Shown here: piece by piece, positions 17,852 through 26,305 of the stretch
Layout of the letters: every line of letters begins with the position of its first letter
Position numbering within the stretch: position 1 is the first letter of the stretch
From: an uncultured Eubacteriaceae bacterium
GTDB taxonomy: Bacteria > Bacillota > Clostridia > Lachnospirales > CAG-274
Direction: 5' to 3'
DNA: 47,831 nt
Assembly (NCBI GenBank): GCA_946497035.1
Contig: CAMMIW010000018.1
Location: 1 to 47,831 of the forward strand
Program-made: the position numbers and the translations under genes
Notes under the pieces: model-generated
Seen by the model: the letters and a program-made list of their open reading frames with translations, nothing else
Told to the model about the DNA's origin: nothing
The model's database searches: none

Positions 17852-19375
17852 ATGAAAAGAACAATAGGTGTTTTACTAGCTTCAATATTTATGTTGAATA
17901 ATAATTTTATAGTAGAAGCATCTGAACAGAGTCTAAATGTACCAATAGAGGTTATTGATAGTGTAAATATGCTTGAAAGTAATAACCTTAAAGTAAATGA
18001 TGATTTATATGAATTGTCAGAATTAGAAATAGTTGATGATGCTAATTATAAAATGACTGAATCTTTAAAAAAAGAAAAAAATACATTATTTAATGAGTAT
18101 GATAATTTTAAAGTTGAAAAAGAATTAAATAAAATGAATAGTAGAGGTAGTAACACAGACCCTAATAATGCTTACTTAATAGAAACTGAATCTGTTTATT
18201 CAGATTATATTGAAGTTGAAAATCAACAAAAGTGGTATGGAATGATTATAAATGATAAAGCGAAATTAACAGCAATATTAGAAAATTCTTCTGGACTTAA
18301 TTCAAATATGGCATTATTTAAACTAGATGAACCTACTATGACATTAAATTTAGTATCTTATGCTACTAATTCAAACAGTTCAAAAAAATTAGATTATGTT
18401 GGTGAACAGGGAATTTATTATTTATTAGTTGAGGGTTACAGTGGTGTAGGAAAATTTAATTTTGCTGTTTTTGAAACAAATAATATTATTAATGAACCTA
18501 ATGATAATATAAATCAATCAATACAAATAGAAGAAAACACACCTATTAAAGGTACTATTGATAATATGTTTGATATAGATTTATATAAAGCAAGTTATAA
18601 TAGTCCGAGAATTTTAAGTATAAGTATAGATAATCCATATTATGAAGTATATGTTTCAACTGATGGACAATCGTTTTCTAATATAGGAGATAAAGTTGTT
18701 AGTTTAGAAGCTGGTACATATTATTATTTAGTTGAAAGTCCTAGTGGTAAATATGATAAAAACTTAGAATATGAATTAAATGTAAAAACAACAAAATGTC
18801 TTCCAATTAAAACTAATCCTATAATTACACACACAAAAGACTATGATTTAATTTTACAAACTAATTTAGATGGATTTTATACAAATACTATTATCACAGA
18901 TGATTTATATATAAATGGAGAAAGAATAGATTTTTCATACGATTTTGAAAATGTAGTTGATAATTCAGCAGGTTATGCGAAAACAACAATGAAGCTAACA
19001 GAAAAATCAGACCAATTTGTTGCTTTAACAGATGAGCATTTATCTGCATTAAATTCAGTTGGTTACTATGAAGATGTATTACCTACTTTTGTTAAATTTA
19101 ATACTAATTGGTTTGGTTCTAAAAATTTAGATAAAGCACTTATACTGACTTTATGCAATACAGATATGTATGTTAGAAGAACTGGTAGAGGGGCATATTC
19201 TGAAAATTATACTTTTGAATCACCGCATACTACTCTTGTTATAGATACAGATACAAAGAAAGTTGTAGATGTAATGTATCCTAATTACTATTATTTATAT
19301 GGAAATCAAAGATTTTATTATACAAATCACCCAAGTGAATACTCAGAACAAATTAAATATTGGGGAAGAAATTAA
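17852..19375 (+). CDS. secreted protein with a PPC-like beta domain, function unknown
   Basis: This 507-residue protein has a signal peptide (MKRTIGVLLASIFMLNNNF..VEAS), an acidic region, and a stretch (about 115-215) resembling bacterial pre-peptidase C-terminal/jelly-roll domains (WYGMIINDKAKLTAILENSSG, GIYYLLVEGYSG), with a second similar unit around 235-310. No catalytic motif is seen in the C-terminal 180 residues. The ATG at 17852 is chosen with GAGGAG (17839-17844) before it. The 234-base AT-rich gap upstream probably holds its promoter. Cell-surface or secreted; role unknown. Confidence 0.6.
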   Translation: MKRTIGVLLASIFMLNNNFIVEASEQSLNVPIEVIDSVNMLESNNLKVNDDLYELSELEIVDDANYKMTESLKKEKNTLFNEYDNFKVEKELNKMNSRGSNTDPNNAYLIETESVYSDYIEVENQQKWYGMIINDKAKLTAILENSSGLNSNMALFKLDEPTMTLNLVSYATNSNSSKKLDYVGEQGIYYLLVEGYSGVGKFNFAVFETNNIINEPNDNINQSIQIEENTPIKGTIDNMFDIDLYKASYNSPRILSISIDNPYYEVYVSTDGQSFSNIGDKVVSLEAGTYYYLVESPSGKYDKNLEYELNVKTTKCLPIKTNPIITHTKDYDLILQTNLDGFYTNTIITDDLYINGERIDFSYDFENVVDNSAGYAKTTMKLTEKSDQFVALTDEHLSALNSVGYYEDVLPTFVKFNTNWFGSKNLDKALILTLCNTDMYVRRTGRGAYSENYTFESPHTTLVIDTDTKKVVDVMYPNYYYLYGNQRFYYTNHPSEYSEQIKYWGRN

Positions 19376-19406
19376 AATTATTAATTTATTTAGGAGGTGA
19401 TTATAT

Positions 19407-20429
19407 TTGAGAATACAATTAAATAATTATCATTTTTCAAATACAAATAAAAATAAAATTAAACATAATTATGATAATAAAAATTTACAACTAAAATCTA
19501 ATGATAATTTACAGGGTGTAATTTTAGAATTAAGTAATAAATCTTCTTTATCTTTAAGTAATACTGATTTAACTAAAAATCATAATTTATCAAAATCAAA
19601 TATTGATAGCATAAAATCTTGTAGAGATGAATTATTAAATAAAAATATTATAAATGTAGATGATATTTTAAATAATGCTGTAAATATTGTGGAAGAAAAT
19701 CTTGGAGTTGATTTAAGTGATGATACTATTGAAAGTATAAAAAAATCAAATATATTTTTTAACGATATATCTGAAGCAGATTATATCCAAAAACTTATTA
19801 GGCAACATTTATTTAATATGAATAGTCCAGAAGAAATAATACAAATATCTAAAAGTATAATGGATAACTTAAAAAATGTTTATTCTGAAAGTTCTCAAGA
19901 ATATAAAAAATTAAGTAATAGTATTAAAAAAGATACAAAATTTCTTGCAGAAAAAGCATTAATAAGTGGATTAGGTGGAACATTTATTAAATTAGAAAAA
20001 ATGCCTAATTTAGAGCCAAAAAAATCAAACAGTATATTTGATAAATACGAAATAGATGTAAGTTACAAAGATGAAAATATAGATTATTCAAAATATAATA
20101 AAGAGTTACTTAAAGATACAGAAACAGTAATAAATAATATGATACAGTATTTTGAAAAAAATAATTCTTTTAATGGATTTGACAATAATATTGCTTCAAA
20201 AGGTACTAACTCATTTAAATATAATCAAATAAAAAATGCCGAAGCTTATGATGAATTTTCATCTTTAATAGATAAATTCTATTCTTCTGAAAGCTTTGAA
20301 GATGCAGAAAAAACTTTTGAAGAATTAGAAAACTTGATTAATAATGAAGAGTATTCATCTAGTATAAATAAGGAAAAATTTAAGTTGTTAGAAGAAGATT
20401 TTAAAAAATTAAAAGAATGTGTAAAATAA
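19407..20429 (+). CDS. hypothetical protein, helical, low complexity
   Basis: This 340-residue protein begins at TTG 19407, eight bases after AGGAGGTG. It has no signal peptide or membrane segment. The N-terminal 60 residues are Asn/Lys/Ser-rich, then a mainly helical region follows, with acidic coiled-coil-like stretches near the end (FEDAEKTFEELENLINNEE). It is not recognised. It sits 31 bases behind the secreted PPC-like protein and before a strong terminator, so the two probably form one transcript. The lack of a signal peptide beside a secreted partner is odd. Confidence 0.55.
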   Translation: MRIQLNNYHFSNTNKNKIKHNYDNKNLQLKSNDNLQGVILELSNKSSLSLSNTDLTKNHNLSKSNIDSIKSCRDELLNKNIINVDDILNNAVNIVEENLGVDLSDDTIESIKKSNIFFNDISEADYIQKLIRQHLFNMNSPEEIIQISKSIMDNLKNVYSESSQEYKKLSNSIKKDTKFLAEKALISGLGGTFIKLEKMPNLEPKKSNSIFDKYEIDVSYKDENIDYSKYNKELLKDTETVINNMIQYFEKNNSFNGFDNNIASKGTNSFKYNQIKNAEAYDEFSSLIDKFYSSESFEDAEKTFEELENLINNEEYSSSINKEKFKLLEEDFKKLKECVK

Positions 20430-20767
20430 ATTATTGTTAATTAAGTAAAAATGTATATTATATGTTATTTTATAATAATTAAAATTTAATACAATATATT
20501 ATAAAAAAGATATTCTAATTATTTTTAGAATATCTTTTTTTATGTTAGTTGTTTATCGTTTTTAGTGATAGAAAAAAATATTAATAATTAAAATATTTAA
20601 AAAATTAAAAATATAAAATTATTTATAAAAAATAATAGATAATATTTATATTTTTATAATAAATATATAAATAATTATAAGTTAAAGTTATGCTTTAATT
20701 TTATTTATATATTTAAAATATTAATCACTAATTTTTGATAAACAACCTTTATATTAAGGAGGAAAAA
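20430..20767 (+). terminator. intergenic region with a strong terminator
   Basis: A perfect 18-base-pair inverted repeat (20501-20518 with 20525-20542, 6-base loop) with A-rich left and T-rich right arms can terminate transcription in both directions. The rest is very AT-rich with no open frame of note. A promoter for the VirB4 genes may lie around 20640-20740, but no single consensus match is convincing. Confidence 0.75.
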
Positions 20768-21451
20768 ATGGAAATATTAATAGTACCAATAATAATACTA
20801 ACAGGTGTAATTATAGGTGGAAGTATTTTAATACTTTACATAAATAATTCTACTAATAAAAAATATAAAGATGAACAAGATTTAGATAAGGAAATAGCTC
20901 AAGAATTTATAAATATAAAAGATATAAATGATAAATATTTATATACTAATGAGGGCAATATTATGATGTATTTAAGGATAGACAGTATAAGTATAGACTT
21001 ATATAGTAAAAATGAAAAGGAGGCATTAATGAAGTCTTTAACAGCAGAACTATCAGAAATACAATACCCTTTTAAATTTATAGCAGTATCAAGACCTGTT
21101 GATATAAGTCCTATCATATCAAATATGCAAGAAATGATAAAGTTTTCTAATGATAACCAAAAAGAATTATTAAAGAAAGAGATTATTGAAATGAACAATT
21201 TTGCATTAAGTGGAGATATAGTAGAAAGGCAATTTTATTTAGTTATATGGGAAAAATATCAAGAAGGTATTGAAAAAGAAATAAATAGAAAAGCTATGTT
21301 ACTTGCAGAAAAATTTACTATAAACAATATAGGTTGTGAAATATTAAATCAAAGGGAAATAATGAGATTTATTAACTTAATAAATAACCCATACTATGCA
21401 CATTTAGAAGATAGTGATTTTACAAAAGATATACCAATAATACAAGATTAA
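20768..21451 (+). CDS. VirB4 N-terminal-domain-like protein (split VirB4)
   Basis: This 227-residue protein has a membrane segment (about 4-24) and a domain like the N-terminus of VirB4/TraC ATPases (EFINIKDI..YLYTNEGNIMMYLRI, PFKFIAVSRPVD, QFYLVIWEKY). In many related elements these parts are in one polypeptide with the ATPase. Here a stop and a new ribosome site separate it by 11 bases from the ATPase gene. The ATG at 20768 follows AAGGAGG (20757-20763). It probably anchors the VirB4 motor to the membrane complex. Confidence 0.65.
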   Translation: MEILIVPIIILTGVIIGGSILILYINNSTNKKYKDEQDLDKEIAQEFINIKDINDKYLYTNEGNIMMYLRIDSISIDLYSKNEKEALMKSLTAELSEIQYPFKFIAVSRPVDISPIISNMQEMIKFSNDNQKELLKKEIIEMNNFALSGDIVERQFYLVIWEKYQEGIEKEINRKAMLLAEKFTINNIGCEILNQREIMRFINLINNPYYAHLEDSDFTKDIPIIQD

Positions 21452-21462
21452 GGAGAAATAAA

Positions 21463-23283
21463 ATGGCTAAAAAAATAAATATGAAAAATAAGAAAAAACA
21501 AACTAACCCAATGCTTGATATACTAACTCCTGTTGGTTTAAGATTTAATAAAAATACTTTACATATAGGAGAAAGTTTTACAAAAATTTATGGTATTATA
21601 AAGTATCCTAACAAGGTAAAAAGCGAATGGTTATCTAAAATAACAAATATACCTAATACAGTTGTAACAATAGGTATAAAGCCAGTTGATAATACAAACT
21701 TAATAACGGCTATATCAAGAAATATTACATACGATAGAAGTTTAGCAGAATCTTCAAAAGATGCTTTGACTAGACAAAGGGCAGAAAAATCGGCAGAAGA
21801 TGGAGAAAAAATCATTACACAAATAGATAGAGAAAATGAAACTGTTGCACTTATGACTATTTGTGTAGCTACAATGTCAAGAGAAGAACAAGACTTTAAG
21901 AGAGTTTGTAGACGTTCAGAAAGTATAATAAGTGTGTTAAAATGTAAAATGAGAGCTATACCTAACTTACAAAAGGAACTATTTAAACACATTTACCCTA
22001 CTTTTACTAATAAGGAAAAAATAGAAAATATATTACAGAAAATAGTACCTATATCAACATTTGTAGGTGGCTTTCCTTTTGCTAGAAGTGGCTTTAATGA
22101 TGGTTCTGGTTATTATTTAGGGGCAGATAGTAATGGAGGACTTGTTATAACAGATATATGGAAAAGAGAAAGCGATAGGACAAATTCAAACATTGTGATA
22201 ATGGGGAATAGTGGTGTTGGTAAATCTACTGTTATAAAACATATAATAATTAGTGAATATATGAACAATACTAAAATCATTTTAATAGACCCAGAAAGTG
22301 AATATAAAGAACTATGTAAAAATTTAGGTGGTAATCTTATAAATACAGTTGGAGGGACAAAAGGAAAAATAAATCCATTACAAATAAGACCATTACCTAA
22401 AGATGATGAAAGTGATACAGATAGGCTATTTAATGAAGATAATGGTATAAATGATTTAGCTTTACATATGAAAAATTTAGAAATATTTTTTAGCCTCTAT
22501 AATAATTCATTAACAGATATGCAAATGGCTACATTAAAAAATATGTTAGTTAAGTTATATAATAATTTTAATATAGATTGGAGTACAGATGTAACAAAAT
22601 TAAAGGCAGAAGATTTTCCAACATTTAAAGATTTACATAATTTAATATTACAAGAATTACAAGCTACTAAAAGTAATATTTTATCAGAAATAGCTATTTT
22701 ATTGTCAGATATAGCTAACGGTAGTGATAGCTTTATATGGAATGGACATACAACAGTTGAAGATAATTCTAACTTTATATGTTTTGATACAAATGGCTTA
22801 CAAGGTACATCAGATAATGTAAAAAGAACACAATATTTTAATATACTTACTTATTGTTGGGAAAAGATATGTAAAAATAGAAATGAAAAAATAATGTTAA
22901 TATGTGATGAAAGTTATTTAATGATAGATGAAAAAGTACCTCAATCGCTTGTATATTTAAGAAATATGATGAAAAGAGTTAGAAAGTATGAGGGAAGTTT
23001 GGCAGTAATATCACATAGTGTAGTAGATTTTTTAAGTGATAATATAAAACAATATGGACAAGCACTTTTAGATATACCAACATACAAAATACTTATGGGA
23101 ACAGATGGACAAAATTTAAAAGAAACAACTAAACTATATGATTTAACAGAAGCAGAGCAAGATTTATTACTTGCTAAAAAACGAGGACACGCCTTGTTTA
23201 TGGCTGGAGCAAAAAGGCTACATATAAACTTTACTATACCAGAGTATAAGTTGGAATATATGGGTAAAAGTGGGGGAAGATAA
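21463..23283 (+). CDS. virB4: VirB4-like conjugation ATPase
   Basis: This 606-residue ATPase is the VirB4/TrbE/CagE motor that powers assembly and substrate transport. Walker A is MGNSGVGKSTVIKH (about 247-260), followed by ILIDPESEYKEL; Walker B is IMLICDESYLM (about 478-488), then MMKRVRKYEGSLAVISHSV. The N-terminal membrane part is in the separate gene upstream. Good ribosome site (AAGGAG). The stop is followed by 350 bases of AT-rich DNA before the beta-lactamase, so the transfer operon is interrupted here. Confidence 0.93.
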   Translation: MAKKINMKNKKKQTNPMLDILTPVGLRFNKNTLHIGESFTKIYGIIKYPNKVKSEWLSKITNIPNTVVTIGIKPVDNTNLITAISRNITYDRSLAESSKDALTRQRAEKSAEDGEKIITQIDRENETVALMTICVATMSREEQDFKRVCRRSESIISVLKCKMRAIPNLQKELFKHIYPTFTNKEKIENILQKIVPISTFVGGFPFARSGFNDGSGYYLGADSNGGLVITDIWKRESDRTNSNIVIMGNSGVGKSTVIKHIIISEYMNNTKIILIDPESEYKELCKNLGGNLINTVGGTKGKINPLQIRPLPKDDESDTDRLFNEDNGINDLALHMKNLEIFFSLYNNSLTDMQMATLKNMLVKLYNNFNIDWSTDVTKLKAEDFPTFKDLHNLILQELQATKSNILSEIAILLSDIANGSDSFIWNGHTTVEDNSNFICFDTNGLQGTSDNVKRTQYFNILTYCWEKICKNRNEKIMLICDESYLMIDEKVPQSLVYLRNMMKRVRKYEGSLAVISHSVVDFLSDNIKQYGQALLDIPTYKILMGTDGQNLKETTKLYDLTEAEQDLLLAKKRGHALFMAGAKRLHINFTIPEYKLEYMGKSGGR

Positions 23284-23634
23284 AAATAGATTGAAATATA
23301 GAAAAGACAATTATAATATTAACTGTTTCTATTTAAAAGTTATTATCATTTTATAAAATATTTTTTTAAAACTAAAATAATTTAGATATTTAGCTATTAT
23401 ATATAGTATATATATTAAATAATTTTTTCTTTTCTTTTATTTATTTCTTTTATTTATACAAATATTTTGTTGAAATAGTATAAGTATTTCTAATTTTTAT
23501 AATCTCATTAAAAATTATTCAAATTTGATTTATAAAAAAGTCTTGACTATTATCTTATGTATATGATATTTTATATAACGAAAGGAGGACAAATATATAA
23601 ATTAAAATAAGACATCAAGGAGAAACTAGAAAAA
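23284..23634 (+). promoter_or_regulatory. beta-lactamase upstream region
   Basis: About 350 bases of extremely AT-rich DNA without a gene. A TTGACT at 23543 with AT-rich -10 candidates near 23567 could be the promoter. An unused-looking AAAGGAGG (23581-23588) is followed by ATATAA and no open frame, then a second ribosome site (AAGGAG, 23618-23623) serves the beta-lactamase. No blaI/blaR-like regulator or operator is seen. Confidence 0.45.
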
Positions 23635-24570
23635 ATGAAAAAATTTAGTATATTAATAATGAGTACATTTATTTCAATAATAGCTGTTGGTTGTACAAAT
23701 GAAGATTCTAAAATAAATAGTAATACAGAAAATATAATAGAAAATACAACAGAAAATGTAGAGTCAACAGAAAATGTAGAATCAAATTCAGAAATAGATA
23801 AATTATTTAAAGATTTAGAACAACAATATGGAGTTACATTAGGTGTTTATGCGTTAAATACTGAAAATAATAGTGAAATAGCATATAATGAAGATGAAAG
23901 ATTTGCATATGCCTCCACTTATAAAGCTTTAGCTGCTGCTGCAATTTTAGAAAAATATTCTATAGAAGAACTTGAAAATGTAATCCATTTTTCACAAGAA
24001 GATGTTTTATCATATGCACCTGTTTCAAAAGACAAAGTTGATACAGGAATGACTATTAGAGAAATATGTGAGGCTGCAGTTAGACAAAGTGATAATACAG
24101 CAGGTAATTTACAGTTTCAACTTCTTGACGGAGTAGCTGGTTTTGAGAAAGCATTAAATAAAATAGGAGATACTGTTACTAAACCTGCTAGACAAGAACC
24201 AGAATTAAATGAGGCTACACCAGGTGATGAAAGAGATACTAGTACACCAAAACAATTAGCACTTAATTTAAAAGAATATTTAACAAGTGATATTTTATCA
24301 GATGAAAAAAAGGCAATATTATTAGATTGGATGTCAAATAATGCAACAGGAGATGCTTTAATTAGGGCTGGTGTACCTTCTGATTGGGTTGTTGCTGATA
24401 AAAGTGGTGCTGGAGATTATGGTACTAGAAATGATATAGCAGTTGTAACACCACCAAATGGTAAGCCTATATTTGTATCAATACTTTCTAAAAAAGAAGA
24501 TAAAGATGCAGAATATGATAATAAATTAATTGAAGATGCTGCTAGAATAGTATCTGAACATATTAAATAA
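23635..24570 (+). CDS. bla: class A beta-lactamase, lipoprotein
   Basis: This 311-residue serine beta-lactamase hydrolyses beta-lactams outside the cell membrane. All class A motifs are present: STYK (Ser94-Lys97), SDN (152-154), EPELN (Glu188 and Asn192, equivalent to Ambler 166 and 170) and KSG (256-258). The signal peptide ends in a lipobox AVGC with Cys20, so it is expected to be membrane-tethered, and a Glu/Asn/Thr-rich linker follows. It sits alone between the VirB4 ATPase and a terminator within the conjugation region, as resistance cargo. Its spectrum cannot be judged from sequence. Confidence 0.93.
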   Translation: MKKFSILIMSTFISIIAVGCTNEDSKINSNTENIIENTTENVESTENVESNSEIDKLFKDLEQQYGVTLGVYALNTENNSEIAYNEDERFAYASTYKALAAAAILEKYSIEELENVIHFSQEDVLSYAPVSKDKVDTGMTIREICEAAVRQSDNTAGNLQFQLLDGVAGFEKALNKIGDTVTKPARQEPELNEATPGDERDTSTPKQLALNLKEYLTSDILSDEKKAILLDWMSNNATGDALIRAGVPSDWVVADKSGAGDYGTRNDIAVVTPPNGKPIFVSILSKKEDKDAEYDNKLIEDAARIVSEHIK

Positions 24571-24660
24571 AAATATTTTATAGTATAAACTAATAATTTG
24601 AAAGATAAATCTTAAAATAGATTTTTAATATATAGTTGTTTAATAATAAATATTATGAAA

Positions 24661-24701
24661 AATAAAAGCAATCAGTAGATAAATACTTGATTGCTTTTAT
24701 T
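24661..24701 (+). terminator. bidirectional terminator after bla
   Basis: Perfect 14-base-pair stem (24661-24674 with 24688-24701, 13-base loop), A-rich on the left and T-rich on the right. Confidence 0.8.
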
Positions 24702-24781
24702 AATTTAATTATATATAATAAAAAACTATTAAAGTATTTCTTTTAGGAATATTTTTTTCTTTTATAAGGAGGTTTTAATAT

Positions 24782-25588
24782 ATGAAAGAATTAGCAATAA
24801 AAATATTAATTCAATTATCAATAGATGAAGAAAAAAGGAAAAAGGCTTTAATATTTATAGTGTCAGTTGTTACAGGGCTATTAATGTTAATAGCCTTTTT
24901 TTTATATTTAATAACAAATCCTTTAGATATGTTTAAAGAATTTATTTTTGGAGATGAAATATTAGCAATAGAGCAATTTCAAAAAGACTATGGGTATAAT
25001 CAAAGTATAGGTATTTATGATAAAGACTATATTGAAGGAAGTGGACAAGATTATGGAGATATAACTTTTACAGATAGTGAAATAAGTGTTGTATATTTTA
25101 ATCAATTAGATGAAAATTATAAAAATCAATTATATGGTACAGATAAAGTCGGGACGCACGGATGTGGCCCGACTTCAATGGCTATTGTAGTATCTAGTTT
25201 AACAGGGCAAATATACGACCCTATCTATATGTGCAACTGGAGTGTTGAAAATGGATATTATGCTAAAGGAAGTGGCTCATATCATAGCTTAATACCAAAT
25301 TGTTCAAAGGCTTTTGGACTTAATGTATAGGGACTAGGAAATGATAAGGCAAAAGTAGTAGACACACTTAATAATGGTAAGTTAGTAGTAGCTTTAATGA
25401 GTAAAGGAACATTTACAAATAGTGGGCATTTTATAGTATTAAGAGGTATAACAAGCGAGGGAAAAATACTTGTAGCAGACCCTGCTAGTTATAAAAGAAG
25501 CAAACAGCAGTTTGATATAGACTTAATAATAAATGAGGCTAGAAAAGGTGCTGGAGCAGGTGGAGCTTTTTGGAGTATATGGAATTAA
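24782..25588 (+). pseudogene. C39-like cell-wall peptidase of the T4SS, split by TAG
   Basis: The 268-codon frame has a cytoplasmic start, one membrane segment (about 22-46) and an extracellular C39-type peptidase domain: Cys128 in HGCGPTS, then His in GHFIVLRG and the Asp-containing VADPAS. TAG at 25328-25330 (codon 183) separates the catalytic Cys from the His half; the frame stays open on both sides. The sequence continues GLGNDKAKVVDTLNNGKLVVALM, the expected family continuation, so one substitution (from TGG or GAG) explains the break. Such enzymes open the cell wall for conjugation. The residue after the stop lacks a well-placed start with ribosome site. Transfer may be impaired in this copy. 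Confidence 0.85.
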
Positions 25589-25626
25589 AATAAAAATAAA
25601 AAAGTTGTCAAAAGGAGTTTAAAATT

Positions 25627-26175
25627 ATGAAAAAGTCAGAAATAAAAAATATATTATATAAAAAAAATTTAAAAAGTAGACCATTAAGTATATTATTATA
25701 TTTAATTGATAGAGCTAATAAAGATTTAGTTTGTTTCCCTAGTATAAAAACTATATCCAAAGACTTAAATATATCCGTTTCTACAACAAAAAGAGCTTTA
25801 AATTATCTTGTAGAAATAGGATATATTGAAAAAACACAAAGATTTTTAGATATAACAGGGAAACAAACATCTAACCTATATACAATAAATATAAATAATA
25901 TAGAAAATGGTACACCTATAAAAGAAGTTAAAAATATTGAAGAAATAGAAAATATACAAAATAAAGAATATAATAAAAATATAGATGGTAATAATAAAAA
26001 TACAATAAATGAAAATTTAACAATATTTGAAATAAATAATGAAATTTGTAATAGTAAATATAGTTTAATTAAAAAAGATAAATTAAAGAAAATAATACAA
26101 ATGATATATGTTTTTAAAGATATAAAAGCATTAAAAAATGAACTGGAGAGGGGTTCATTTTTACACTACCTTTAA
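25627..26175 (+). CDS. helix-turn-helix protein, C-terminus probably frameshifted
   Basis: This 182-residue protein has an N-terminal winged-helix (HTH_36-like) domain (about 15-75; SRPLSILLYLIDRAN, FPSIKTISKDLNISVSTTKRALNYLVEIGYI) and an Asn/Glu-rich region. It is typical of replication or regulatory proteins at this position in clostridial ICEs. It ends ERGSFLHYL. Adding one T to the T5 run at 26158-26162 would instead give GSFFTLPLTYNITLY ending at 26198. I recall GSFFTLPL-like tails in this family, so a one-base deletion is likely. The DNA-binding part is unaffected. Confidence 0.65.
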   Translation: MKKSEIKNILYKKNLKSRPLSILLYLIDRANKDLVCFPSIKTISKDLNISVSTTKRALNYLVEIGYIEKTQRFLDITGKQTSNLYTININNIENGTPIKEVKNIEEIENIQNKEYNKNIDGNNKNTINENLTIFEINNEICNSKYSLIKKDKLKKIIQMIYVFKDIKALKNELERGSFLHYL

Positions 26176-26305
26176 CTTACAATATAACATTATATTAAAA
26201 TTGAAATATAAGTATATAGATTCTAAAAAAATATAGAAAATAAGTTATAAATTTTGTATAATATAAAAGATAATATAAAAATAGTTTATTTAGGAGCTAG
26301 GAGCT

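Noticed and set aside
5107..25588. Alternative genetic code (TGA or TAG read as an amino acid)
   Set aside because: virD4 ends in TGA, parB ends in TAG, and all other tryptophans seen are TGG, so the code is standard; the two internal stops are better treated as lesions.
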